A DNA stretch of 64,000 nt from Megaustenia siamemsis (Eukaryota; Mollusca; Gastropoda; Stylommatophora; Ariophantidae). Numbering within the stretch: position 1 is the stretch's first letter; every line of letters starts with the position of its first letter. Positions 1 to 12,765 of the stretch are shown one piece after another. The notes under the pieces were generated by a model. That model had not been told where the DNA came from and searched no databases. It was given only the letters and a program-made list of their open reading frames with translations. The position numbers were made by a program, and so were the translations under genes. The stretch spans positions 36,383,316 to 36,447,315 of the forward strand of contig JAVIAB010000092.1 in NCBI GenBank assembly GCA_032433765.1, given 5' to 3'.

Positions 1-147
1 GCGCCATTCCACTCTGTCTCTAGCTTTGATGGTGCAGATTGTCATAGGCTGACTTGTCCATCTTTTGATTTTACTCGTCCATGTTAGTCTTGGTCTGCCT
101 CTGCCTCTTTTACCTTGTATTTTCCCCTCTAATATTACTTTTATTAG
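1..147 (-). mobile_element. LINE-A 3' end fragment (non-LTR retrotransposon)
   Basis: The reverse complement matches the last ~150 bases of the LINE-A copies ending near 15255 and 40485, including the stretch encoding KRWINQPMTTCTIKARDRAEWR-like residues at the C-terminus of an endonuclease-reverse transcriptase. The copy runs off the left edge, so only the end of the reading frame is present. Similarity stops at about 147. It is a dead fragment. Confidence 0.8.
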
Positions 148-1084
148 ACTTAGGGTTTACTACTGAAGTCTATTCCGTGAACGGGCACCCGCCAGACAGC
201 TGGGGTTTATAATCGGAGTTGACCTTCTCCTAGATGCGTTGACATTTTTAAGCTAACGGGTCGCATCGACCTGTGGAGGATGTTAGGGCGCCTCCGACTC
301 GCCGGTGAAATCGTCATAGGGCATGTGGGATATTTTATAGAATTACCTATAACATAAATTATAATATATGTTATTAATTTGCTCTTTCATACATATATAC
401 ATATATACATATGTACGTATGTACGGCCGTATGCTCAATGTTTATTTAGCACATATGTTAATGTAATATTATTGTCATGTGGCATGGTTTTAATAGTTTT
501 AGACACTTTTAAAGTGTAGCTTATATTGTTCATTCGCTGTTTTAGTCACTGGCTCAGTGACTAAATAGAAACTAATTTTTAAGAACAGAAAATAATTTTT
601 AATAGTGGGTGCTTAGAATGCTTAATTATTTCTACATATTCATATATGCATCTTCGTTATGATACACTGTATATGTTGTCTGATACCTATGTTTTTTGTT
701 GTTTTTAAATTCAAAATATCTTGTCTCTATTTTTTTAATTTTGTATTTAGCATACCATCTGATCAGTGAGGAGAATGATCTTTAATTTTATACTTTTAAT
801 TTATGTTTCCTTTCAAAGCTAACCTTTATATTTGTAAACACTAACACTAAATTGAACTTTGAATGTCTATCTCTCTTTTTGTCTCTCTCTTTCTCTCTCT
901 GAGACCTTTAGTTAATTTGTCTTCAGTATCCTTACTCACTCATTACCTCTCTGTCTATCGCTTTTCCATTATATATTATTCCATATGTCCATTTTACTAA
1001 ACAGTCTCTCGCTTCTTCACACCCTTTCACAGCCTTCTTCCATCTCTGTCACCATCTCTTCATTTCTCTGTTTCACCTTCACAA
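148..1084. other. No gene recognised
   Basis: Bases 148-340 are richer in G and C than the surroundings and may be a remnant of an unidentified repeat. From 340 onward the DNA is AT-rich with short alternating runs (TACATA near 390-420) and turns pyrimidine-rich after 860, leading into the adjacent minisatellite. No coding or RNA signal was found. Confidence 0.6.
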
Positions 1085-1835
1085 ATCTTCCTTGTATCTT
1101 CTTTGTTTCTCCCTCACTACATCTTCCTTGTATCTTCGTTGTTTCTCCATCACTACATCTTCCTTTTATCTTCTTTGTTTCTCCCTCACTACATCTTCCT
1201 TTTATCTTCTTTTTTCTCCCTCACTACATCTTCCTTTTATCTTCTTTGTTTCTCCCTCACTACATCTTCCTTGTATCTTCTTTGTTTCTCCCTCCTTACA
1301 TCTTCCTTGTATCTTCTTTGTTTCTACCTCACTACATCTTTCTTGTATCTTCTTTGTTTCTCCTCACTACATCTTTCTTGTATCTTCTTTGTTTCTCCCT
1401 CACTACATCTTCCTTTTATCTTCTTTGTTTCTCCCTCACTACATCTTCCTTTTATCTTCTTTGTTTCTCCCTCACTACATCTTCCTTGTATCTTCTTTGT
1501 TTCTCCCTCACTACATCTTCCTTGTATCTTCTTTGTTTCTCCCTCACTACATCTTCCTTGTATCTTCTTTGTTTCTCCCTCACTACATCTTCCTTGTATC
1601 TTCTTTGTTTCTCCCTCACTACACCTTCCTTTTATCTTCTTTATTTCTCTCCCTCACTACATCCTCCTTTTATTATCTGTGTTTCTCCCTCACTACATCT
1701 TCCTTATATCATCTTTGTTTCTCCCTCCACTACATTACCATTACATCTTCTCTGTTTCACCTTCACTACATATTCCTTATATCTTCTTTCATCCCCCCTC
1801 ACTATCTCTTCCTTATAGTTTCTTTGTACCTCTTT
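1085..1835. repeat. 36-bp pyrimidine-rich minisatellite, ~20 copies
   Basis: The unit begins TCTTCTTTGTTTCTCCCTCA and continues CTACATCTTCCTTGTA, 36 bases in all, nearly all C and T on the plus strand. Copies vary at a few positions and by short deletions, and the right end decays gradually. Since 36 is divisible by three, all three plus-strand frames stay open for long distances. The predicted peptides are phase-shifted translations of the same DNA and are not credible proteins. Confidence 0.95.
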
Positions 1836-2944
1836 CTATACACCCACTTTGTTCAGATGTCTCTTTTAATCTACCTTGTTCCTCTCTCTATCAGCTCTCT
1901 TGTCTGCCTATATCTCTCTTTCTGTTTCCCACGCACACACATCCCATACCCACCATAGTCCACCTCTCTGTTGCTACACTTTCCGTTTAATATTACTCTC
2001 ACTCCTGACGCGTTATTACTTCGCATATTGAACACATTCTCACACAATCACAAGCGCGAGTCCCACACATTCATGTACATGAACTGAAAAATGCATACAC
2101 AGGCGTAACGTTTGATTCTAAATAAATAGATCCACACATACACGCAACTACATGCACACCAATTTACACACTCTGACCTTCCTCCTTTTACTTGTACATT
2201 TCCCCAAAGTTGTAGTTCTCGAAAGGTCGCCGTAATCCGAGGGTAGTTAAGGTAACTGAGGTCATGACCAACCGTTCCCATTTTCACCTTGAATTTGCTA
2301 ACATCAGGCACGTGCTCTAAGCTCCTCCCTCAATTTTCCCCAGAACTCACTTCCTAGTTGCGGAAAGTTCTTTTTTTCGACCAGCACTGATTTTGGAAGT
2401 TCCTCCAATTCTCTCAAATTATTCACACGTAAAACCCTTTCATAAGTGGATATGCCTTGCGCAGTTCTGACAACAGCAATCACAAATATTCCTATTATCA
2501 TGAAATTAAGACAATCTTTAAAAGCATTTTCCCAAATGCCAGCGACGTAACGGGTGCACATTTGCTTGACAAGCTAATCCTCATTAAGCTGCGCATTCAA
2601 ACTCATTGCAACAAAATATGCAGCTCTTAATCCATTTTTTTTTAATGTCTCTGCTATTTACCAAAAGCTCCAGCTTTGCATTTCAAATATCACATGACTT
2701 CGACTGTTTTAATATTGTTTCATTCAACTCTAGTTTTAATAGTTTTGCAGTTGCACTAAAACTTCTATTAATATGGATTGTTCATTCTTTTACACTACGG
2801 AAATGAGGTGCTGCATTAAGATTAAAGGTGTTCCAATCTGAAACCACATCGCAAGAGAAATAGCCCCATAAGGAAGGCTCATTTTATCAGGAAGAAACAC
2901 AAGTTATAATAGAAATGTCACATGATAAGCTACAGAGAGATAAA
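1836..2944. other. Unassigned; two overlapping minus-strand frames of unknown meaning
   Basis: The minus strand is open from 2561 to 2304 (85 codons, with a ...LRELEELPKS... stretch) and then in another frame from 2311 to 2048. The first has a plausible amino-acid composition, but no family is recognised and no homologous copy exists in the window. It could be a decayed mobile-element fragment, a single exon, or chance. The rest shows nothing. Confidence 0.3.
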
Positions 2945-3180
2945 TAAATAAGAATGTGAATTGATGATGTTAGAGCCTGGATGTCCGACGGTGAAGCGTG
3001 ACAGGCTAAAGGTAGACAAATGAGAAAGTGAATTGATGATGTTAGAGCCTGGATGTCCGACGGTGAAGCGTGACAGGCTAAAGGTAGACAAATGAGAAAG
3101 TGAATTGATGATGTTAGAGCCTGGATGTCCGACGGTGAAGCGTGACAGGCTAAAGGTAGACAAATAAGAAAGTGAGTAAA
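2945..3180. repeat. 72-bp minisatellite, ~3.3 copies
   Basis: TTGATGATGTTAGAGCCTGG recurs at 2961, 3033 and 3105, exactly 72 bases apart. The copies are almost identical and the last decays after about 3170. The minus strand is open across the array because 72 is a multiple of three. The array abuts the left end of the RNase H LINE remnant that starts near 3236. Confidence 0.95.
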
Positions 3181-3235
3181 TGATGTCAGAGACTTGACAT
3201 GGGAAGCATTTGAAGAATGAAAATTTTACGCAAAT

Positions 3236-4281
3236 TGACAGGCTGGAGAAAATAAAGAATGAATTTATGCTCATTATATGGGGTGTATGAGAGACACTCT
3301 CTGTGTAGACATGACGTAACTGCTTGACTTTTCAACCATGGATGACAGGATCAAGATCAGAAGGGCATGAGCCAACCTGAAGATAAGTGCAAAATGGATC
3401 CATTGCACTAAGAGCTCAACACAGGGAAAGGTGTCAGGCTAAAAGACAAATCATGTGTGGGCCGCGCAGAAGATGTCATCAAACTGGTCTGTGGGCTTGC
3501 TAATATCAACGCTGACGAGGAATGGATATCGGTGCCTACGTCTTTCAGGGGGAAATTCACGTGTATTGTCAGACTCGACAGGAAATGTAGGGAACAGAGC
3601 TCAGTCGTAGCCAATGCGGAGGTCAATGAGCAAGATGTAGCCATCTATACAGACGGATCTGTAATACGTCACCAAAGTAGTGCATGGGCATTTACAGCTC
3701 ACTCGGCAGGCAATTTAGTGAAAGAAGACAGTGGTGCATACGTTATGACCACGAGTGGCAAGACGATGGAGGTGAGGGCAGTGACCAAGGCATTCATCTG
3801 TCTAGAGTACACCCAGGCCTGCATACTAAGTGATTTGATAAGCATGATAAGAAAAGTAGAATCAGGCTTTGTACGCATGCAATGGGTGGAATCATTGCAG
3901 AAGTAAAAAAATACGTAAATTCACTTTTTTCTACGTCCCAGGACATGCGGTAGTACGGGGAAATGAAAGAGCAAACAGGTCGGTTACCTGCGCTGTCGTT
4001 GAAGACGGTCAACCAATAGATCGGATGGACGTCATCAATACGATCCGAGATATGGGAAGGGCACAGGACTTCGACAAACAGGAGTCCACATCACTCCTTC
4101 GGATGAAGGAGATGAGAGTTAAGATGGACACAGCCAGAAACAAGAAATATAAGAAGAGGGGCGCATAAGAAGACTAATGGAGTCGTCAGTCGCTGGACAC
4201 TGCGAGACTTGTTGTGGAGGGGATCTGAGCACCTATGGACATGTTCGGAGTGCAATGATGATGACCCGCAAATAACTCAAT
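3236..4281 (+). pseudogene. LINE-R remnant: end of RT region plus RNase H domain
   Basis: This is a non-autonomous copy of the LINE at 33115-34642. It retains the RNase H domain in two frames: 3457-3906 carries YTDGSV (first Asp), the MEVRAVTKAF Glu and LSDLISM (second Asp); the frame then shifts to 3869-4168, which carries VPGHAVVRGNERANR. RNase H removes the RNA strand during reverse transcription. Lesions: a frameshift near 3900, and NERAN where the family usually has NERAD, so the last catalytic Asp is lost. The 5' part (endonuclease, most of RT) is missing. The 3' boundary, at a GATGATGACC...CTCAATA sequence, matches the second copy. Confidence 0.85.
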
Positions 4282-4925
4282 AGCATTTGAAGAAGCCCAG
4301 AAAGTGGCAACCAAAAAGGAAAAAAAATGAAGTGAATGAGCAACTCTGAGCACTAACGTCTTCCTGGCAATATAAAAGTTGACACAAGCAGACACAATTC
4401 TTCCTCAATGCAGCCTTCACCTTGTCCTACTCCACAATCCTTGTTATATTATTGACGCTTTTGTTCCGTGAGTCTTAAGATTCATTAATATTCTTCCTAA
4501 TTTTCTGTTTCTCTGCATGCAGTTGGCTTGGTATATAATATTTATGATCACGCACGCGCTTGTTTTTGACGGTTTATTACAAGACGATTCAGTGAATGTA
4601 GTTTCCTCTTGGAAGTGATAAAGAAACATATAAAGTACGTGTGTTTATTCCCAACTATTACTGCCTCCTTGTATCAGATTCACTTTTTATTCTCTTGTCA
4701 GATTTTCAATAATAATCATGTTCAACTCCAGGATAACAAACCTCATGCACTATATATTTAATGCCACCAGTCAAGGAGTGAATCAATCCGCAGTCGATTC
4801 ACTTGTCAGGGTACACATTTCGATTCTGACATTCATACTTGGAGCCAAGTCTTAACCTACACTATCGAGAAAGGTTACCCCGTGAAACGAGTTTTCAACA
4901 AAATTGATAGTATTACATTACTTTG
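4282..4925. other. No gene recognised
   Basis: AT-rich sequence with no motif, tRNA-like box or repeat shared with other parts of the window. Short frames on the minus strand show no family features. Confidence 0.6.
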
Positions 4926-5178
<253 letters not shown>

Positions 5179-7719
5179 TCTTTTTCACGTAGTCTGTTAA
5201 GCTTTCTCATTCTGTTATTTATGTATTTTTCAAGAGTTCCTTTACTCAGCGAGTAAGAGACTAAAAGAAATATCACTGCCTGTTCGTTATTCTACCAAAT
5301 TAACTACCTTCCATCGAGCCCAAATGATATATCAACTCTTATTTTTATTTTGCTCACTCTCTTCCATGCACTCTCTTTCTTTTTCACCCATACTCTTTAT
5401 CTCTTCTCTCATACTCTCTCTTTCTCACACAAACACCACACTTTGTCTTTCACAAACCACCCTACCTCACTCTTTAGCATACAGACAAAGTACACTCAGT
5501 AGTAAATTAATAAGATCCCAAAGGTAGAAACATGTCGCCTAAGTAGATTTTACCTGCAGCGATCCTGTCAGTTGGATGGTGGCTCGATTCCCAGTAGGGT
5601 TCAAACGGATTTTTTTTCTCCAGAAGTGAGATAATAAATGACAGGTACTCTACTCGTTGCTACTTCGCTTGGTCATCATGCTTAAATCGCCAGCACTATA
5701 ACACCCTTCCCCCCTTCCATTCCCTCCCCAGTCCTCCCTGATAAAAAAATCATGCCGTAAAGATGGTGTTCAATAACCTGCTTTTTTTTTCTCTCTCTCA
5801 TTCTTTTCTCCTTCCCTCCTTTTTTTTTCACTTTCTCTTCTACCGCTTTATGTGTCGAGGGTGATACAAATTTGTAGCTCTTGTAACTCTGGCAGCTTCA
5901 AATGTTGTCAATTAATTTTGCTGTTGCTTTTCTTGGTGTCGAGTACACTGCTGGACATCTTAGAATACGCTCAAGAACAAGTGTCAATATAACATGATGA
6001 AATTTGGAAGGGGCTGCATAGAGGAGGATTGCATAATCATGAGCGATAACCACCACAAACTATTTATTGTAAAGATGAGGCACTTTCATGTGGATAAATT
6101 ATAACAAATAGGTAGTAATCTTTGTGCATATGCTAGAATATTATATTAGTTATGATATCAAGTTTTATTTTAAGCACATGGTGACAGATGCAATAACAAG
6201 TCCATATGGAGAAAACATAAAAAAAACAGCAGCTAACTGAGCCATGCATTTTATTAATTCAAATAACTTCTTTTTTCTTGATCATCACTTATTTCACTAG
6301 CTCACTGTCCATGTAATTCACATGACCAGTCTTATTTATTGAATTAACCTTCTGTACGCACGTAATTCTCATGTTCGTCTGTTCTTTAATGTTTCGGACT
6401 ATGTGTTAAATGAATAATTCATCTACCAAACAGGTTGCTACTACCCATTTTGTTATTTAAAAAGCAATGAAGAAACCAACACCGATAGCAATATATTTTG
6501 GGCGTATTTGGATTGTTCTTTGACAACCATGCCCTGCAGCTACTCTTCGTTCTTCTTGCCTTCCACGTTGCTGTACGTAGAAGAATCACCTGGGTGGACA
6601 CCGCTACGTGCGGCCGAGACGGCATTTGTTTGCATGACGCAGATGCTGAGAAATAAGATAGGCACAGGGGGAGACAGATGGAAGTACAAGAGGATATCAA
6701 GGAGCCTGGAGAATTAAGCAAACATCAAAATGAAGTCCATTAGAGATGATAAGATGCAAATGATGATATTTAGATGATTTCGGGGATGAACATTATAGCA
6801 CGAAACAACTGTTGCATTATTAAGTTGGTCATTTGTTTTATATTAACGAATGTTTTACAGATGGAATTAAGAGATTTAACGTGAAACAAATAAAGTATTA
6901 TAAATATAATTAGAAAAAACTCCATCATAACACACCGTTGATAGTCCAACCAACATAGCCACAATATGAGCTAACAAATAATTAAGACAATTATTTTTTA
7001 CAGTACATTTTCATTTAGGTAATACATTCATCTTGCTTCAGACTGGATTTAATGGAGATCTCTTGTGAGTGCCCTATGCTCCGACGGATTTCATGAGGAT
7101 TAAGAAGAAAGAAGATTACTTTCATATTAACCCAATAATAATTTTTAATGAAATTGAGTTTTCATTGATTGAAAGCACTCAATACACAGTGTAAACATTG
7201 GCAATAAATATCAAACAGCACCGTGTCAATAAATGTAAACTACATGCATGAAGAAAGCAATTGATCGCTTTGAGTGAAAACACATTATATGGTTTGGGAG
7301 GGTTAATTAAATCTACCCTTTAGCCAAAAGTCAAGCAAGAATCAACATCGAAAATGAAGAACAAAATGTGATCATTTATGATGTCTGGTATCTGTTGTAA
7401 TTAAACAATGGAGACTTCTTGAATCAAATCAAAAGAAGACTGACTATAGCAATACAAATATTACATTTCACGAACAACATGTGGCACATTATCAAGAACA
7501 TCGTGCATGACTCAGGTATAGATGATTATAGGAAAGAGCCACTAAAACAGTTCAACTGTCTATGTTGGTCATATCTCATATCTTTGTATGCATGTTTATG
7601 TTAGTCATGTGTCATATATCTTGATGTGTGTTAGTGTTAGTCATGCCTCGTTTCGCTGTGTGCATGTCTGTGTTGGTCACATCTCCTATCTCTGTGTGTG
7701 CATGTCTGTGTTAGTCACC
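5179..7719. other. No gene recognised, 2.5 kb
   Basis: AT-rich DNA with pyrimidine runs at 5385-5465 and 5779-5850. Bases 7560-7720 contain three or four loose repeats of a GTGTTAGTCATGTCT-like phrase at roughly 50-60 base spacing. No LINE or SINE homology to other parts of the window was found, and no frame has recognisable domains. Confidence 0.55.
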
Positions 7720-8048
7720 TCTAGTGACTCGGGCAGATGGTGCTCGTAAACCTGGGAAGGCAGACCATCTAAGGGCAGAATCCCCTACAGAAAATATCAT
7801 CTGCTGCCTTGCAGGAAGATTGGGACAATCAAATGCTAAGGAATGCAAACCTGAATAAAATGCTGGCTGAAATCGGATGCACTGGTCCACTGGCGCAGAA
7901 CACAGTGCAACGTTTTAACGGGTGTTCAAATAGAGTGGATCTGGCAGACTCTATTGTGATGTTCTGTCTGTGGGGGCGATCAACACACTTAACCTGACTG
8001 CTGACTTCATGTGAGAGTCTTGGATCCTACTCTGATTGAGTCCTGATC

Positions 8049-8049
<1 letters not shown>
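7720..8049 (+). mobile_element. Probable LINE 3' end with GA-rich tail
   Basis: Bases 7990-8049 match the reverse complement of about 50516-50580: a C-terminal coding end (ADFM.ES.ILL) followed by a 3' untranslated stretch and a GA microsatellite. The upstream 270 bases are open for much of their length but unlike the other copy, so they could be a diverged relative or another sequence sharing the tail. The element end is defined by the (AG)n at 8050. Confidence 0.5.

Positions 8050-8089
<40 letters not shown>
8050..8089. repeat. (AG)n microsatellite
   Basis: About 20 AG dinucleotides directly follow the LINE 3' sequence and directly precede a 49-bp minisatellite. A matching CT-rich tail sits beside the related LINE end at 50488-50518, so it probably began as the element's 3' tail. 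Confidence 0.95.
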
Positions 8090-8090
<1 letters not shown>

Positions 8091-8093
<3 letters not shown>

Positions 8094-8622
8094 ATTGGAC
8101 CTAGTTAAACAGTATGGAAGATCACTCTTTGTGAGATAAGATATTGGACCTAGTTAAACAGTATGGAAGATCACTCTTTGTGAGATAAGATATTGGACCT
8201 AGTTAAACAGTATGGAAGATCACTCTTTGTGAGATAAGATATTGGACCTAGTTAAACAGTATGGAAGATAACTCTTTGTGAGATAAGATATTGGACCTAG
8301 TTAAACAGTATGGAAGATCACTCTTTGTGAGATAAGATATTGGACCTAGTTAAACAGTATGGAAGATCACTCTCTGTGAGATAAGATATTGGACCTAGTT
8401 AAACAGTATGGAAGATCACTCTTTGTGAGATAAGATATTGGACCTAGTTAAACAGTATGGAAGATCACTCTTTGTGAGATAAGATATTGGACCTAGTTAA
8501 ACAGTATGGAAGATCACTCTCTGTGAGATAAGATATTGGACCTAGTTAAACAGTATGGAAGATCACTCTTTGTGAGATAAGATATTGGGCCTAGTTAAAC
8601 AGTATGGAAGATCACTCTTTAT
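8091..8622. repeat. 49-bp minisatellite, ~10.8 copies
   Basis: GATATTGGACCTAGTTAAAC recurs every 49 bases from 8091 to 8581 with only a few substitutions (for example AACTC for CACTC near 8270, and TCTCTG for TCTTTG). The array lies between the (AG)n tail and a LINE-E endonuclease fragment whose similarity stops at its right edge. Confidence 0.97.
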
Positions 8623-8624
8623 GT

Positions 8625-9750
8625 GTCTAAATTAGGTGTCTTTTAAATGTTCTTTATTCTTTCTTATGTTTTCGACTTTTGTCCATTAGTTCAAGTATTT
8701 CTTCTATCATCCATTTCTTCTCATTGATTCTTCTAGTCACTGGTATTACTTCTTTTGATGTTTCATGAATCGACTGATCATTTCCTACTGCTCCTTGATG
8801 TTCTGTATTTTCTCAAACGCGTTATATCTATTTTGTACTATTGTTCTGTACTCGTCACTCATCTCTCAATCTACACTAAGCCTACCTAGGTTTAATTTAA
8901 TTTTTTCTTGAGGGTTTTCTGTGTCTTCATCAATTTTATTCTCATTTTTCCAATTACTTGCACATTGACATTATTTCGTTCTACTCGTGATCTTGTTTTA
9001 ACCAATGTGAAGTCTCATCCTGAATTTTCTTTGTACCAGTATATAATCATTTGTTTGTTTAAATTTTGGTGACTGAGTTTTGCCATTTCCATAGTCGTGT
9101 GGGATGTTGCTTGAATCAGGTGTCACCTATAATAATTGCATATGTCTTTGCTAATATATCAAACTATCCCCTCCAGTCACATTTTGCACTTGAGCTGCAC
9201 CTGTATTTGCATTGAAATTCCCTACTATAATAGTTATTTCTTGGGATTTACACTGATACATGCCCATCTCCAGCTCGCTATAAAGAGTATCAATGTTTTC
9301 TTCTTTGCTATTACTTGTTGATATATAAGTTTGGATTATGTTAATGTACATTGATCTACCTCTCAATTTTATTAGCAGAATATCATCTGATATTGGTCAA
9401 AATCCTTTAATTGTTTTATTTATTTCTCGATCTAACATTATGTCTACTCTTCCGTGTGTGGTTTTTGCAGAATAAATTACATTTGCACTATCGCATTGAA
9501 ATAATTATGTTCTTTTCCCTTTAATTTCACACAGTCCAGGACATTAAATTTCATTCTCTTCATATCTTTGTTGATGTTTTCTAGCTTGCCAACCTGGAAT
9601 GTTGATCTAATGTTCCAATTTCCTACTGATAGTCACTTTATTTTTTTATTTTGCATACAGTAGCTTCATGACACATGTAGCATATGTAGCACATCACGTT
9701 TTCCTTCGGACCAGGTGGCTTCTTAAGAGTCCCCATTGACATCGTTAGCT
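8625..9750 (-). pseudogene. LINE-E endonuclease region, decayed
   Basis: Read on the minus strand, the region begins with a NWNIRSTFQVGKLENI-like segment (near 9600), the hallmark start of apurinic-type endonucleases in 'endonuclease-reverse transcriptase' LINEs. It continues through ITIIVGNFNANTGAA (near 9200), the family's GDFN-type active-site motif, and ends with an EEILELMDK-like linker cut off at the 49-bp array. Such an endonuclease nicks target DNA to prime reverse transcription. Several stops and frameshifts interrupt it. The matching RT half lies at higher coordinates, the wrong order for one intact minus-strand copy, so two separate insertions or a rearrangement are implied. Confidence 0.75.
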
Positions 9751-9800
9751 GTAGAAATTAAATTGTTTTTGACATATTTATTCTCAGCTACATAAGAAGG

Positions 9801-9985
9801 TTTCCGGGTTCACCAAGCCTTAATTGGGTACTGGATTTTTTCTGGGAATGTAAAGCGGCACGGGCGTAATACCGACCACATTACCCCAAAAACCATGTGC
9901 CGAAGGTCTGTAAAATTTATGGTTACTAACACCTTATTCCCTATACGCCACTTGGCGTGATGGGGGCTCTTTACTTTACTTACTT
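9801..9985 (+). mobile_element. SINE-1, 5'-truncated copy with TSD
   Basis: The copy starts inside the family at TTCCGGGTTCACC, lacks the tRNA-like head, and runs through the shared body (GAAGCGGCACGGGCGTAATA-like) to the CGCCACTTGGCG hairpin and a TTACTTTACT tail. It is flanked by ACATAAGAAGG at 9790-9800 and ACATTAGAAGG at 9986-9996, a direct repeat with one mismatch. This is what target-primed reverse transcription with early 5' termination would leave. Confidence 0.9.
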
Positions 9986-10224
9986 ACATTAGAAGGCAGT
10001 CATTCATATTTTTGGTATTGGCTGCACTCGACGGAGATCGCAATAGTTATTGAGATCCCCTGCCTGCCATCGCAAAGTCGGGACCATAACCGACACTACT
10101 TGTCGCTTCCTCCCACGTCACCATAAGAAACATAACTATAGACAATACAGAAACTATGCAGTTTCACCGAAATAACTACCAGAGCAGATCACATAACAAA
10201 TTGTGGCTGACTCATGAAATGTTG

Positions 10225-11880
10225 TGGCACAAGTAAACAGGATAGGAATTAGTACAGTCTATTCCTCTTCGATTTCTGTCCTTCCTCATTTGCCTTTCAG
10301 CGTCGAGGGGAGATATAATCTGCGGTCTTTTGCTTTTTTATTCGCCTCTGCTGTTGTTATGTTTCCTAGTGTTTCTAATATTCCATCAATCCATCTTTTT
10401 CGTAATTGGCCCTGGATCTGTTGTTCTCGCAACGTTTATTGAAGGCTCGTTGTGTTGTATTTTGATCTTTCTGCCTTGTCACGTGGCCAAATCATTTTAT
10501 CTGTTGCTTCTTTACATATCCAAGGGGGTGGTTGGAAGGAGGGGGGGGGGGGGTAAGTGGGGTTTTCCTAGATTTTTTTTCAGTACTTCATTTCTGACCT
10601 GATCTCTCATGTGTTTCCTGTCATTCGTCTAACACATTACATTTTAATAGAGGTTATTTTTCTTATTGTTCTTGCATCCAGGATCCAGAACTAGCATTCA
10701 TAGCACAACGTTGGAATAAACATATATTGTAGAGTGCCCGTTTTGCCTCTAGAGTTATTTCCCAATAATGGTGATAGCTGTCCAATGATTTGACAAGCTT
10801 CGTTGCACCTTGAGTCTATTTCTGCTGTTTCTTAATTGTCCTTTGTCACTAAACTTTCTAGGTATTTTAATTCTTTTATTTGTTTCAGTTGTCTGCTGTC
10901 TTTAGTTATGTTGATGGGTTAGCTAACTTGCTTATTTAGTACATGTATGTAATAAACAGTAGGGGAGGGGGGAATAGAATACACACCTCTGCCTTACACC
11001 TGATCTAACTTAGAAGTTGTATATATATAACCTGTTGCTGTTCTGACTGTGCTAAATTCTATTGATTTGGAGACTTTTTAATTAGGTTGGTTAGATATTG
11101 GCTTACTACGTATGTTGTTAGAATCTCCCACAGTTGTTCTCTGTTTACTCAGTCGAACTTTTTTTTCCAAGTCAATGAAAGCTATGTACAAATTATCATT
11201 GTGTTCTGTCGTCGTTTCTGCAAGCCTGTTTTAAGGTGAGTAGAGCGTCAGTAGATCGTCTGTTTTTTTTTAAAAATCCCATGAGTAAGTCGCTGAACTG
11301 TAGTTCTAATATTGGTCTCAGCCTTTTTACCACAATTGTGGCGTGTAACTTTCCTACATGACTGAGAAGAGATATACCTCTATATTGATTGCAGTCTCTC
11401 TTTCTACCTTTATCTTTCCATATTGGTATGATGGTTGCCTGTCGCCAGTCTTCTGGAGCTTTTTGTTGGTGCCATGCTGCATTGAATATTCGGTGCAGCC
11501 ACCTACTCCTGTTTCTCCAGTTGCAGCTATTATTTCCATTGTGTATGTTATCTATACCCGGTGCTTTATTTCTTGGTGCATATTTAATTACTTCTTCGAT
11601 TTCATCTTTCTTGATGTTGGGTTTATTGTTTGTGCATTCTTTCGTTGTTTTTGTTGTGTTATTGGTAGTGCCATGTTTAATAGGCCTTCAAAAAAATCTT
11701 TCCATCACCCAGCTGCATATGTTGATTATTTGATATTGGCTGTCCGCCTTTGCTATTTATGAGCTCAGTAGGATCGTGATTTTCCTTTTTTCGCTCTTGT
11801 TGCGTTTACTGACTTGTAGAAATCTCTTATGGCTGTCTTGAAGTCCGATCTGATATTTTGTCCGAATTCTGTCCACTATC
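10225..11880 (-). pseudogene. LINE-E reverse transcriptase and C-terminus, decayed
   Basis: The minus strand shows, from 11880 downward: an EEVIKYAPRNKAPGIDNIHN-like segment near 11600; the RT block EDWRQATIIPIWKDKGRKRD followed by NQYRGISLLSHVGK (near 11385-11460), classic for non-LTR RT; an IAFIDLEKK-like motif A region near 11175 (normally FIDFxKAFD, here degraded); and a C-terminal FGHVTRQ segment near 10490. Many stops, frameshifts and a poly-G/poly-C run (10540-10554) interrupt it. The frame cannot yield a functional RT. Confidence 0.8.
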
Positions 11881-12539
11881 AACAATCACAATCAATACAA
11901 TTAATAAAACAAGAAAATAGACAAAAGGTAATGAACTACTGACTGAGTTATCCTTATTGAAAGGGCACTGAAAAAAATAGAGAGAAGGTTGCCAAATAGA
12001 TAGTGATAAATAAGGTGAAACAAAACATGAAAAGAAGTAAATCAAAGGTAGAATCTCTTTCATTTCCAGCCATTGTAAACTTTGAGCACAATAAGTGTGA
12101 GCATCTATTAGTTGAACACATACCATCTCAGGCCTAATAAAACGTGGTGTGCTTGAAGCTCATACAACAATGTCTTGGAATCAAGTACGCCCAACTAGTA
12201 TATAAACACCTCCTCCTCTAAGATCGTCATCACAATAACATTATGTGAGACAGGTGAGATATCTCTCTCAGATCTGTTATCTCTCAGATGTAAATGAAAG
12301 GCGCGTCGTTTCTCTGCAGCTAAAGGTGAGTGGGCCAAATTGTTAATCACCTTTTATTTATTTGTTTTGTTTGTTTGAAATTTAGGAAAATATTTATACT
12401 TGACTGAAATAAGTAACAATTAATATGTTCACTGCTATGAACATCAAATGTATATTACATTGGTAAAGGTAATCATGTAGCAAATAATATCGTGAAGAAA
12501 TTAAGTTGTTAAACAATGCAACGTTGAGCTGTAGAATGA
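11881..12539. other. No gene recognised
   Basis: AT-rich. A minus-strand frame (12126-11827) may include the first few codons upstream of the LINE-E RT similarity but has no recognisable motif. No repeats shared with the rest of the window. Confidence 0.5.
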
Positions 12540-12765
12540 GTGTCCTTCAATTTCACCGATAAGGTCATTCACCGTCCTAGGCCACAACATTTGGAGGTGA
12601 TTGCCTATTACACTTCCTCGCTGTTGATACTTTCACCTTTGCTGCGAGTCAGCTACACATTCTTACATTGCAGCTGTGTCGATTACAAATATTGCACTGG
12701 AATTGAACCGCGGTCAATTTACAATATCAAATAGTGCTCTAACCACTATGCTACTAACGCTCTTC
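12540..12765 (-). mobile_element. SINE-3 candidate with tRNA-like head
   Basis: On the minus strand from 12760, a box A-like TAGCATAGTGGTTAGAGCAC is followed ~35 bases later by a box B-like GGTTCAATTCC (12699-12709 on the plus strand). This is the internal promoter layout of RNA polymerase III tRNA genes. The putative acceptor ends do not pair, so it is not a functional tRNA. The ~150 bases after it would be the SINE body. Only one copy is in the window, so the limits and the family call are tentative; a tRNA pseudogene is the alternative. Confidence 0.5.

Noticed and set aside
985..1990. Three long overlapping plus-strand frames (277-295 codons) of Leu/Phe/Ser-rich sequence
   Set aside because: They are three phases of the same 36-bp minisatellite; the peptides are frame-shifted copies of each other.
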